64,000 nucleotides of DNA from an uncultured Thermomicrobiaceae bacterium. Lineage in GTDB: Bacteria > Chloroflexota > Chloroflexia > Thermomicrobiales > Thermomicrobiaceae. Shown here piece by piece: positions 24,954 to 33,392 of the stretch. The DNA lies in the NCBI GenBank assembly GCA_938082375.1, contig CALKCJ010000026.1, positions 118,648-182,647 on the forward strand. Reading direction: 5' to 3'. The position numbers and the translations under genes are program-made. How positions within the stretch are numbered: the first letter of the stretch is position 1; each line of letters opens with the position of its first letter. The notes beneath the pieces are model-generated. The model had not been told where the DNA came from. It saw only the letters and a program-made list of their open reading frames with translations, and did no database searches.

Positions 24954-26186
24954 CTACTCCTCGTAGAGGCTGAAGACCAGCGCCGTGTTGTGGCCGCCGA
25001 AGCCGAACGCGTTGCTCATCACGTGGCGCAGCCGCGCTGGCCGAGGCCCCTCGGGCACGTAGTCGAGATCGCACGCGGGATCGGGCTCACGCAGGTGCCA
25101 GGTCGGCGGAATAACCTGATGCTGCAAGGCCAGGACCGAGTAGACGGCCTCCACCGCGCCGGCCGCACCCAGCAAGTGCCCGGTCAGTGACTTGGTCGAG
25201 CTGACCGGGGGAATCCGATGCCCAGCGAAGGCCGCTTTGATCGCCGCTGTTTCCGCCGCGTCGTTCAGCGGCGTCGATGTACCGTGTGCGTTGATGTAGT
25301 CGATGTCGCCGGGCAGGAGATCTGCATCCCGGATCGCCAGCGCTAGGCAGCGCGCCGCACCCTCGCCGTCGGCACAAGGCTGCACAATGTGATGCGCATC
25401 GGCTGTCGAACCATAGCCAGTGAGCTCCGCCAGGATCGGTGCCCCGCGTGCCAGGGCATAATCTAGCCGTTCCAGCACCAACACCGCCGCGCCCTCTGCG
25501 ATGACGAAGCCATCGCGAGTGCGGTCGAACGGGCGGCTGGCTGTCCGCGGCTCGTCGTTTCGCGTCGATAGTGCCTGGAGAGCACAGAATCCCGCGATGA
25601 TTCCCCGAGTAATGGCCGCTTCGCTCCCCCCGGCGACGACGACGTCTGCCTTCCCCCGCCGGATGATCTCGGCTCCCTCGCCGATCGCGTTAGCACCGCT
25701 GGCACAGGCCGAAAGGATCGAGAAGTTCGGCCCACGTGCGCCAGTTACGATCGAGACGTAGCCCGCCGCCATGTCAGGCAGGAACATCGGGATCAGAAAA
25801 GGGCTCACCCGCGACGGCCCACGCGCCTGGAGCACCCTGAACTCTCGCTCCAGCGTCTCCATGCCGCCGAGCGCGCTGCCGATCAGCACTCCTGTCCGGT
25901 CGGCTAGCCTGCCCGCGATCTCTAGCCCGGCCTGGTAGAGCGCCTGCCTGGCAGCGGCGACGGCGAACTGGATGAAGCGGTCGGTACGCCTCGCCTCCTT
26001 CGGGCCAAGCCACGGCACTGGATCGAAACCGCGCACCTCGCCGGCGATCTGGCTCGGCAGGTCGCTCGCATCGACCCGGGTGATCACGTCTGTCCCGGAG
26101 CGCCCTTCGACAAGCGCTTGCCAGACGGTCTCTAGGTCGTTCCCGATCGGGCAGACGATTCCCATGCCGGTCACGACGACCCGCAC
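24954..26186 (-). CDS. fabF: Beta-ketoacyl-ACP synthase II
   Basis: Condenses malonyl-ACP with acyl-ACP in fatty-acid elongation. About 410 residues; catalytic Cys161 in SACASGANAIGEG, His in AHGTSTPLND and His in KSLTGHLLGAAG make up the CHH triad; GFGGHN closes the C-terminus. GTG 26186 has GAAGGGAA a few bases upstream and starts the conserved VVVTGMGIV; GTG 26222 is the alternative and would overlap the upstream gene by 20 bases. No acpP or fabD adjacent. Ser rather than Thr precedes the active-site ACAS, a minor variation. Confidence 0.93.
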   Translation of the reverse strand: MRVVVTGMGIVCPIGNDLETVWQALVEGRSGTDVITRVDASDLPSQIAGEVRGFDPVPWLGPKEARRTDRFIQFAVAAARQALYQAGLEIAGRLADRTGVLIGSALGGMETLEREFRVLQARGPSRVSPFLIPMFLPDMAAGYVSIVTGARGPNFSILSACASGANAIGEGAEIIRRGKADVVVAGGSEAAITRGIIAGFCALQALSTRNDEPRTASRPFDRTRDGFVIAEGAAVLVLERLDYALARGAPILAELTGYGSTADAHHIVQPCADGEGAARCLALAIRDADLLPGDIDYINAHGTSTPLNDAAETAAIKAAFAGHRIPPVSSTKSLTGHLLGAAGAVEAVYSVLALQHQVIPPTWHLREPDPACDLDYVPEGPRPARLRHVMSNAFGFGGHNTALVFSLYEE

Positions 26187-26202
26187 GCGTTCCCTTCGGT
26201 GT

Positions 26203-27186
26203 TCACGGATGCGCGCGGCCACGAGCTGCCTCCCAATTCAGCGAGCGCGGAGGCCGCTCTCCGCGCAGCGCGGCCAGCAGGTTCTCTGCCGCAAGCCGGG
26301 CCATCCGAGCACGCGTCGCCTCGCTGGCACTCGCGATGTGCGGGGTCACCAGCACGTTCGGCAGGCGAAGCAAGCGATGGTCGGGCGGGAGCGGCTCTGG
26401 ATCGGTCACGTCCAGCCCGGCTGCCCAGATAGTGCCGCTCTCCAGTGCGTCGGCCAGTGCCTCGGTGTCGATGACTCCCCCTCGCGCAGTGTTAATGAGA
26501 ATGGCCGAGCGCTTCATCAGCCGGAGCTGCTCGGCCCCGATCATCTGGCGGGTCTCGCTAGTGAGAGGAACATGGAGGCTCACCACGTCGCTCTCGCGCA
26601 CAAGCTGTTCCAGGTTCACGAAGCGGGCTCCCAGCTCCTCCTCAAGCTCAAGTCTGCGCTCGTGGTCGGTGTAGAGGATCGTCATCGCAAAGCCACGAGC
26701 GCGGCGAGCCACCGCCTGGCCGATCCGCCCCATCCCCACGATCCCTAAGGTAGCTCCGTACACGTCCTGGCCGAGAAACCCCAGCGGCTCCCAAGTCTTC
26801 CACTCTCCGCGAAGTACGGCATCGGCGGCCGGCTTGACTCGACGAGCGACCGCGAGCAGCAGCGCGAAGGTGAAATCGGCCGTCGTTTCTGTCAGTACGT
26901 CCGGCGTGATGCAGACGACCACACCTCGAGTGGTCGCGGCCTCCACGTCGATGTTATCGTATCCCACTGCCATGTTGCTGACAGCGCGCACCGTCGGCAG
27001 GGCGTCGAGCACCTCGCCATCCACGCGCTCCGTCAGGAGGGTAAGCAGCCCGTCCGCCCCGGCCGCAAACGCGATCAACTCGTCCCGGTTGGGTGGCAGG
27101 CTCTTCGGCCAGACGAGCACCTCAGCTTCCTCAGCGAGCAGTGCCAGACCTGCTTCAGGAATCTTCCGCGTGACAGCGATGCGCAT
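26203..27186 (-). CDS. D-2-hydroxyacid dehydrogenase (glyoxylate/hydroxypyruvate reductase type)
   Basis: 327 residues. NAD-binding [19 protein letters not shown] near 150, and the catalytic set Arg ([10 protein letters not shown]), Glu (DVTDPEPLP) and His (TPHIASAS). This matches the GyaR/GhrB group that reduces glyoxylate or hydroxypyruvate. ATG 27186. Probably co-transcribed with fabF 16 bases downstream. It marks the intact edge of the 27.2-32 kb accessory region. Confidence 0.88.
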   Translation of the reverse strand: MRIAVTRKIPEAGLALLAEEAEVLVWPKSLPPNRDELIAFAAGADGLLTLLTERVDGEVLDALPTVRAVSNMAVGYDNIDVEAATTRGVVVCITPDVLTETTADFTFALLLAVARRVKPAADAVLRGEWKTWEPLGFLGQDVYGATLGIVGMGRIGQAVARRARGFAMTILYTDHERRLELEEELGARFVNLEQLVRESDVVSLHVPLTSETRQMIGAEQLRLMKRSAILINTARGGVIDTEALADALESGTIWAAGLDVTDPEPLPPDHRLLRLPNVLVTPHIASASEATRARMARLAAENLLAALRGERPPRSLNWEAARGRAHP

Positions 27187-27255
27187 CGCCCCCCCTTTTC
27201 ATCATATGCGATTCTAGAAGCCACCTCGATACTGAACAATGTTCGAAGGTCGAGA

Positions 27256-29644
27256 TCACTTCATGCCTTCTGTTGACTTCAAATAAAAGGTGCTCTGATA
27301 CCGGTCCCAGTCCAGAGCTGCAATCCCCGAGGGCACGGCCTCGCTCCTCGATCCGCTGGTTGAACTTGGCGTATTGCCCGAACCGCTTTCCCGAGGCCGC
27401 CCAGGTTCACCAGAACTCGACCTTGATCGAGCTGGTTTTGAGGATGCCGCTCTCTCAGCGGTGCCACGACATCGGCCACTCTGCGACGCCGTAGTGCTCG
27501 CGCAGCCACTGAACGGCCACCGGTTCACCCGTGCTCTCCGTCTTCTCGTCGTCAATGGTCACCCGCCCGGCCTCCAGGCTGTCGGACGTCCCGATGAGCT
27601 TGTAGCCCTTGGGCAGCTTCGGATACTGGAGCGGCGTACCGACGTTCGGCCGTCCCGGAGCCACGGCCATCGCCTCGTTCCAGAAGTCCTCCTCGCTCCG
27701 GTATTTTTCCCAGAAGTCGCTCCCCTTGATGTCGGGGTCGCCCCGATCGGCCAGCGCTTTGGCCAGGAGCTGCATGATCTCGTAGGGCGTCTTCGACTCG
27801 AACTGCTTGTCGCTGATGAAGTAGCACAGCCAGATCAAGGGCTGTGAGGGGGTAAACGTCCGACAGGCTCGTCCGCTCCAGGTACGACGCCTCCGGTAGC
27901 TCAACGTCGGTGAGGAGGTCGTGCTCGAGGAACGAGGCGTCGATGTAAACCAAGAGCTCGACCTTGGAGTTATTCGTTCGCCCTTGGTGGTCAGCGCCTC
28001 GATCCATTTGTTGGTGTTAAAGCCTGTGATGACCGAGTTGCCAGTGCGCAGGATTTAATGGGATACCGGTAGCCGCGGAACGGCTTGTACTTGAGCGTCA
28101 CGCTTTTGAGGAACCGCCGGGGGTGATCGCCGATTACGTCGCCCCAGCCGGCCGCCCAGTCCCCGTAGCCATCCACGTGCAGCTCTTCCTGCTTCCCCTC
28201 CACCCCCTTGCCGTTCACCGTCCGCCTGACCTGGCGGCCCAGGAACTGCTTGCCGGTCGGGCTGCCACCCTTGTCCGACTTGACGAGCTCAGTGCCGATG
28301 ACCCCGCCCGGCACGTCGAGGTTGCCGGTGATGACGTGGAGCACCGTGCCCAGGATCGAGCTGACATACCCGTTGTACGGGTGGCCGGCGCTGTGCATGC
28401 CTCAGACCAGCGCCGCTGGCTTGGTGGTGCCAAAGGTGTGAGCGAGTTCAACGATCCGCTCCGTAGGGATGTCGGTGCGCTGGGCGGCCCACTCCAAGGC
28501 GAAAGAGCTGAGCCCGGTGAGAGGGGGTCCTTCTTGTCCCACGAGGACTTGAAGGCAGCGAGAAACTCGCCCCACTTCTCGCTCTAGTCCGTGAACGACC
28601 AGTCGATGTAGCGCCGGGTGCGGTCTCGAGGATCGTCGTGCTCCAGGATGTAGCGCAGCATGGTAGCGAACAGGTCGGCGGACGGATCGGCAGCCACACG
28701 TCCGCCTTGCCCGCCATGGTGGACAGAGCGGGATCGTTGACCACAAGCTTCGCCCCCACCAACTTGGCCTCGACGGTGCCCTGGGACTCGTAGTTGATAC
28801 GGGTGGCGATGAACCGATTCCAGCCAGCGTAGGTGATCAGCCGCATTTGGTGCGAGCCATCGTTCTTGGGAGTGCCGTCGGGCTGGCGCACCAGCACGGG
28901 ACGCATGATGTCGGGCTCGATCAGTTTGCCGCCAAGCAGCAGACTGGGCCCATGGCGGCGGGGCGTGTCGCAGATCGCCCATGCTCGGTGCAGTAGGGCG
29001 TGCCGAAGGCGAAGAAGAGGCGCCAGTAGGGGTCGCGGTCGGTGACCTCGCCCGCGTCCATGATGACCGCCTCAGGGCCGCACTGACGCTTGATGGCGAC
29101 CAGCTTATCGGCGATGTAGCAGATGGTCTCGTCCCAACCGACACGCTTGAACTTCCCCTCGCCGCGCTCGCCGACCGGATCGTCGGGTACTTGATGCGGT
29201 TGGGGTTGTAGACCATCTGCAGCCCAGACGCACCTTTGGCACCGAGGGTGCCCGCGGCAGAGGGCACTTAGGGATTGCCGCTGATGGCCGACACCACCCC
29301 GCCGGCTACATTGACGGCCAGCCCGTACTCGGCCGGACACATCACGTCCGCGGTGTATTTTATCTCCAGCCCCTCGGCGAGCAGGCGCTCTGCTTCGAAT
29401 CTCAGCACCTGGCGGAACAGTTCGGCGCTGGTTAGTGCGCCGGGCCGTGCAAGCTCCGACGCTTGAGCGGCTAATGCCGCCTGCGCCCTCGGGACCGTAC
29501 TGAGGGCGAACGGGGCGGCCAGACCGGAGAACACGCTGCTCGCGAACTCAGCCAGGAAGTCGCAGGGTGATGCCTCCGTCTCCATCCCTTCGAGGCTGAA
29601 ACGCTTTGCAACCGTCGTCAGGTTTGCCTTCTTGCAATAGCCAT
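27256..29644 (-). pseudogene. Molybdopterin-dependent oxidoreductase (DMSO reductase family) catalytic subunit, decayed
   Basis: Conserved fragments in shifting minus-strand frames follow the order of a single Mo-bisPGD enzyme of roughly 780 codons: CPAEYGLAVNV (the Fe-S motif, second Cys changed to Tyr), GTLGAKGASGLQMVYNPNR, RVGWDETICYIADKLV, NDPALSTMAGKADVWLPIRP, GNLDVPGGVIG, TDVELPEASYLERTSLSD, and a C-terminal KLPKGYKLIGT segment. I count at least six frameshifts plus in-frame stops (for example 29268-29270, and two stops near 27430-27460). Size and motifs fit the thiosulfate/polysulfide/arsenate reductase branch; the substrate cannot be told. Neither an electron-transfer nor a membrane-anchor subunit is adjacent. 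ATG near 29644 is the likely original start. Confidence 0.85.
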
Positions 29645-29763
29645 GCGCGATGGCACCTGTGGTCGTTGTCCATGGTTACGTACTGGCTCGGAAGAAGGTC
29701 TGTTTGGACGGAGCCGAGGAATGCATCTAGTGATTTGCCTGGTTAAGGTTTCGGTCAAACTAG

Positions 29764-29772
29764 TGTTATAGT
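29764..29772 (+). promoter_or_regulatory. Extended -10 promoter for the transporter gene
   Basis: TGTTATAGT, a TGN-extended -10. Start near 29779, about 105 bases before the GTG at 29883. Confidence 0.5.
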
Positions 29773-29783
29773 TGTCGAGACTG

Positions 29784-29809
29784 GAAGCCCGCGCGCTGTG
29801 GCGGGCTTC
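29784..29809 (+). promoter_or_regulatory. Leader hairpin before the transporter gene
   Basis: GAAGCCCGC (29784-29792) and GCGGGCTTC (29801-29809), 8-base loop, at the very 5' end of the predicted transcript. Same geometry (9-bp stem, 8-base loop) as the rpoD leader hairpin but with only TTC after it, so a mRNA-stabilising or attenuator role is possible. Confidence 0.5.
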
Positions 29810-29882
29810 TTCGGGAGCAGGGGACCGGTCAGGCTCAAGCGGCGCGACGAGGCCACATGCCGGCCGCTGAGGAGGAATACAC

Positions 29883-30950
29883 GTGGAGAAACTCACCCGC
29901 TCGCACGGCCTCTCCGTCGGGGACGAGACCAAACCGGTGATCCTGATCGCCGCAATCCTCGTCGGGATTCTGCTGAACCGCCTGCTCGGAGCCGGAGCCA
30001 GCGGGCTGCTATGGGTCGTCCAGCTCGGCGTGTTCTTCGTCATCTTGGCGGTGATGCTGCCGGTCGAGATCACCGACGTCTCCCGCGCCTTCCGCAAGGT
30101 GAAGCCAACTGCCCTGGCACTCTTCACCAACTTCGTTGTCATCCCGGCGTTCGCCTGGGCACTGGGCTGGCTGTTCCTGCGCAATCAGCCTGACCTTTGG
30201 GCGGGCGTGATCCTCTACACCCTGACGCCCTGCATCGGCTGGTACCTCATCTTTACCGATCTTGCCGAGGGCGATGTCGCCTGGGGCATGGCCCTCCTGC
30301 CCTGGAACATCACTCTCCAGGTGGCGTTGATGCCACTTTACCTGTACTTCCTGATCGGCCAGCTTATCCCACTGGACCTGCCGACGCTGGCCCAGAGCGT
30401 CGTCTTGTACCTTATCCTGCCCTTCGCCCTGGCGTACGTCCTTCAAAAAGCCATCATCGCTCGCCGTGGCCGCGAGTACTTCTTCGGCCCGGTCAAGCAT
30501 GTGCTGGGCCAGGTGAAGCTTTGGGCGCTGGTAGTCGTCATCGTGGCGATGTTCGCCTCTCAGAGCGCGCTGGGAGCCGGTGACCTGGCCCGTGTCGCGC
30601 TGATCATCGGTGTCATCGCCCTGTTCTTCATTGTCATGTTTGGCGTGGCGCTCGGGCTAGGCAAGGCGTTCCGTCTGGGCTACGCGGAGAACGTTACTCT
30701 GGCCTTCACCACCACGGCGCGCAACTCTGAGGCCGTGATCGGCGTCGCTGTGAGGGCCTTTCCGGGGCACCCGCTCGTCTACCTGGCCATCATCCTCGGA
30801 CCCATCGTGGAGCTGCCAGCGCTACTGCTGATCGCCCGGCTGCTGCTTCACCTGCGGGACCGACTTTGGCAGCCACTGCAAGGCAGCCGGAGTGACCGAA
30901 GTGAGAGCATTACCTTAAGTAGCCGTACCGGGGGAAGTGTATCATCGTGA
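29883..30950 (+). CDS. ACR3/BASS-superfamily transporter (arsenite efflux-like)
   Basis: 355 residues with about ten hydrophobic helices from residue 18 to 330. The conserved Cys motif TLTPCIGWYLIFT and the later TTTARNSEAVIGVAV correspond to the two broken-helix motifs of ACR3 and bile-acid:sodium symporters. ACR3 exports arsenite; BASS members carry organic anions, and the sequence leans toward ACR3-like members. Strong SD (GAGGAGGAA) before GTG 29883. No arsR or arsC nearby. It sits between the broken Mo enzyme and the broken integrase and is the only intact gene of the putative island. Its tail overlaps the integrase remnant by 9 bases, convergently. Confidence 0.7.
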   Translation: MEKLTRSHGLSVGDETKPVILIAAILVGILLNRLLGAGASGLLWVVQLGVFFVILAVMLPVEITDVSRAFRKVKPTALALFTNFVVIPAFAWALGWLFLRNQPDLWAGVILYTLTPCIGWYLIFTDLAEGDVAWGMALLPWNITLQVALMPLYLYFLIGQLIPLDLPTLAQSVVLYLILPFALAYVLQKAIIARRGREYFFGPVKHVLGQVKLWALVVVIVAMFASQSALGAGDLARVALIIGVIALFFIVMFGVALGLGKAFRLGYAENVTLAFTTTARNSEAVIGVAVRAFPGHPLVYLAIILGPIVELPALLLIARLLLHLRDRLWQPLQGSRSDRSESITLSSRTGGSVSS

Positions 30951-31826
30951 TGGCTGGCAAAGATATTTATGATTTCCTGACAAACACCATCTATCAGCTG
31001 GGCTGGCCGTCTCATGAGCCTTCGCCAGGTCTGCTTCGGCGATGGCCACATACTGCCCCGGCATCTCCAGCGATGAATGACCTAGAAAACGTTGGAGGCT
31101 GAGCAGGTTGCCACCGTTCCGCAGAAACTCGGTAGCGAAGGTGTGCCGCAGTGTATGAGGAAGCATATGAGGCACATTAGCACAGGAGCCCAGGTTGGCG
31201 AAGAGCCTGACCAACCGTTTAGGGCTGAGAGCTCGGCCCTCACGCCTGTGGAACAGAGGTCCCTCAGGCCTGGCGATCAGCAAGGAACTTTTAGACCGCT
31301 ACGGTCAGGTTGCACAGCTCGCGAGCACACAGGCCTACGTCCAGCAGGACCAGCACGATAGCTCTGTCCCGCAAGGCCGTGTCCTGCCTCATGGAGAGAA
31401 TGCAGTACGGCCCTTCGTGCTGGCCTCACGCGTGCCGTCGCACGCCTTGAGCATGCTAGCCACCTGCTCACGGCTCAGGGGTTCGATAACAGGCTCGGAA
31501 GCCTTTGGAGCGCGCACGGCAGCCATCGGGTTGGGGCAGCGGTGCTCTTCGGGGAGCCAGCGGTAGAAGCTGCGCAGGGCCGCCCAGCAGTTGTTCACGG
31601 ACTTGGCGCTCAGGGTTCCGCCGCGACCGTTAGGCTCAGCCCGCAGGTGTGCGAGGAAAGCCTTCAGGTTGGTTGCGGTCAGCGTGTCTGGGTCACGGCC
31701 GTTGCACCAGCGTGCGAAGTCCTTCTTGTACTCGGCAATGGTGTTAGGGGAGCAGCCTCCGGTCTGTTTGGCGAGGAAGAAACCTGTGAGCAGGTTTGCA
31801 AGCTTTTCGGTCTCAGGTTCCGTCAT
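30942..31826 (-). pseudogene. Tyrosine recombinase/integrase remnant at tRNA-Asn
   Basis: N-terminal SAM-like core-binding domain is intact in frame (MTEPETEKLANLLTGFFLAK...SPNTIAEYKKDF..., 31826-31389). The catalytic domain continues in another frame (RDRAIVLVLLDVGLCARELC), then after a stop in a third (HTLRHTFATEFLRNGGNLLS, FLGHSSLEMPGQYVAIAEA, ending 30942), which holds the H-x-x-R, late His and nucleophilic Tyr. The first catalytic Arg (GLR of the family) is Cys here. So one frameshift near 31390, stops near 31290-31330 and a lost catalytic residue. It starts about 100 bases from the 3' end of tRNA-Asn, the usual place for an integrase of a tRNA-targeted island. Confidence 0.85.
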
Positions 31827-31923
31827 CCTGACCCTTCCTGAGGTCTTGGGTGTGAACCTGGGGCCCAAAAGCAAAACCCAACGCCTAGCCTTCAGGTCGC
31901 CGGTAGGGCTAGGTAGCTGCCCG

Positions 31924-31998
31924 TGGCTCCCCGAGCAGGATTCGAACCTGCAACCTTGCGGTTAACAGCCGCCTGCTCTACCGTTGAGCTATCGGGGA
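31924..31998 (-). tRNA. tRNA-Asn (anticodon GTT)
   Basis: Minus-strand cloverleaf of 75 bases including the 3' CCA (31926-31924). Acceptor TCCCCGA pairs with TCGGGGA; the anticodon loop is TGTTAAC; the T arm has GGTTCGAATCC. The 3' end faces the integrase remnant. Being a GUN-anticodon tRNA, it is a Tgt substrate. Confidence 0.95.
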
Positions 31999-32237
31999 TC
32001 GTATTCGCTTGTTACCCGTACAGTTTGCCACAGCCGCGAGCAGTTCGTCAAGCTCGACCCGCGAGAGCGGCTGCCTGCGCCTTGGCGTGCGACGCTGCGG
32101 CCAGGCGGCAGTGAATCGGTGGGAACGAGTGCTGCCGCAGCACTGTACACTGCTGCCCTTTTGCCGGTAGTACGGGTGCTACACTGCGCGTAGCTTTTGC
32201 GCCCGGAGCGCAGTGTCGAATCAGGGGAGGGTACGCA

Positions 32238-33230
32238 ATGCTCGCGCTGTCGCGACAGGACGTCTACCAGCTCGTACCGATGCGCACCGCCATCGAGCTG
32301 ATGAAGCAGGTGTTCCGCGACCTCTCGGCCGGCCAGACGGTCTCACCGCTGCGCACGCCCATCGAGGTACCCGACGTTTCCGGCGTCACGCTCTTCATGC
32401 CGGCCTACGTCCCCTCAGCACCGGGACTCGGCCTCAAGGTGGTTTCCGTCTTCCCCAACAACCGGGCGCTCGGCAAGCCAACGATTCACGCCCTCGTGGT
32501 CATGGTCGACACGGCGACTGGTGAGCCAGTGGGGGTGCTCGACGGAACCTACCTGACCGCGCTCCGCACCGGCGCCGCCTCTGGCGCAGCGACCGATCTC
32601 CTGGCGCGCCCGGACGCGCGGGTGCTCACCTGCATCGGCGCAGGTGCCCAGGGCCCGACCCAGGCCTGGGCCGTCACCTGCGTCCGGCCGATCGAGACCA
32701 TCTACGTCTACGATATCAACCTTGACGCCGCCGCCAGCTTCGAGCAGCGCCTGTGCCAGCTCGAGCCGTCGCTCGCGGCACGCGTGATTCCCACCGGCGA
32801 TCTGGCGGCCGCTGTCCGCGAGTCTGACGTGATCTGCACGGCGACGACCTCTCGCTCGCCGGTCTTCTCCGACACTGATTTGAAGCCTGGCGTGCACATC
32901 AACGCCATCGGAGCTTTCACACCGGAGATGCAGGAGATCCCCCCGCAGACGGTCGCGAGGGCCTACGTCGTCGTGGATTCGGTCGAGGCCGCGCTCGCCG
33001 AGGCGGGTGATTTGATCAAGCCGCTGCGCGAGGGCCTGATATCCCACGAGCACATCAGCGTCGAGCTGGGCCAGATCGTCGCCGGCCAGGCGCCGGCGCG
33101 CAGCGGTAGCGAGCAGGTCACGCTCTTCAAGTCGGTCGGCAACGCGGTCCAGGATGTCATCGTCGGGGCGCGCGCTGTCCACGAGGCCCAGGCGAGTGGC
33201 CGTGGCCAACAGATTGACCTCGCTCGATAA
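32238..33230 (+). CDS. Ornithine cyclodeaminase/mu-crystallin-family protein
   Basis: 330 residues. Members are NAD(H) enzymes that include ornithine cyclodeaminase, alanine dehydrogenase and ketimine reductase. The N-terminal substrate domain has GLKVVSVFPNN and TYLTALRTGAASG; the Rossmann domain has CIGAGAQGPTQAWAV, and VICTATTSRSPVF and INAIGAFTPEMQE follow. GKPTIHALVVMVD and the basic loop fit the family. ATG 32238 with GGGGAGGG upstream. Monocistronic; convergent with the NuoF-like gene. Specific substrate unresolved. Confidence 0.85.
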   Translation: MLALSRQDVYQLVPMRTAIELMKQVFRDLSAGQTVSPLRTPIEVPDVSGVTLFMPAYVPSAPGLGLKVVSVFPNNRALGKPTIHALVVMVDTATGEPVGVLDGTYLTALRTGAASGAATDLLARPDARVLTCIGAGAQGPTQAWAVTCVRPIETIYVYDINLDAAASFEQRLCQLEPSLAARVIPTGDLAAAVRESDVICTATTSRSPVFSDTDLKPGVHINAIGAFTPEMQEIPPQTVARAYVVVDSVEAALAEAGDLIKPLREGLISHEHISVELGQIVAGQAPARSGSEQVTLFKSVGNAVQDVIVGARAVHEAQASGRGQQIDLAR

Positions 33231-33392
33231 TCGAGAAGGCTTGACAGCCACCGAGCCGTTGCGTTACCACGGCCGGCGCCGCAGCTCCATACGAGGTGGC
33301 CGTGATGGCCCTCACCTCCAAGCCACCGCGACGCCAGAGCGCGCTGGGTGCGATGCACTGTGCGATGTGCTGGCAAAATGCGCCAGTCGAGC

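Noticed and set aside
27190..27260. Attachment-site duplicate of the tRNA-Asn 3' end at the far end of the island
   Set aside because: I looked for TGGCTCCCCGAGCAGGATTC near 27.2 kb and saw no clear copy, so island limits remain unproven.
32415..33251. Minus-strand frame over the ornithine cyclodeaminase homologue
   Set aside because: Antisense shadow; the sense frame shows the Rossmann and substrate motifs.
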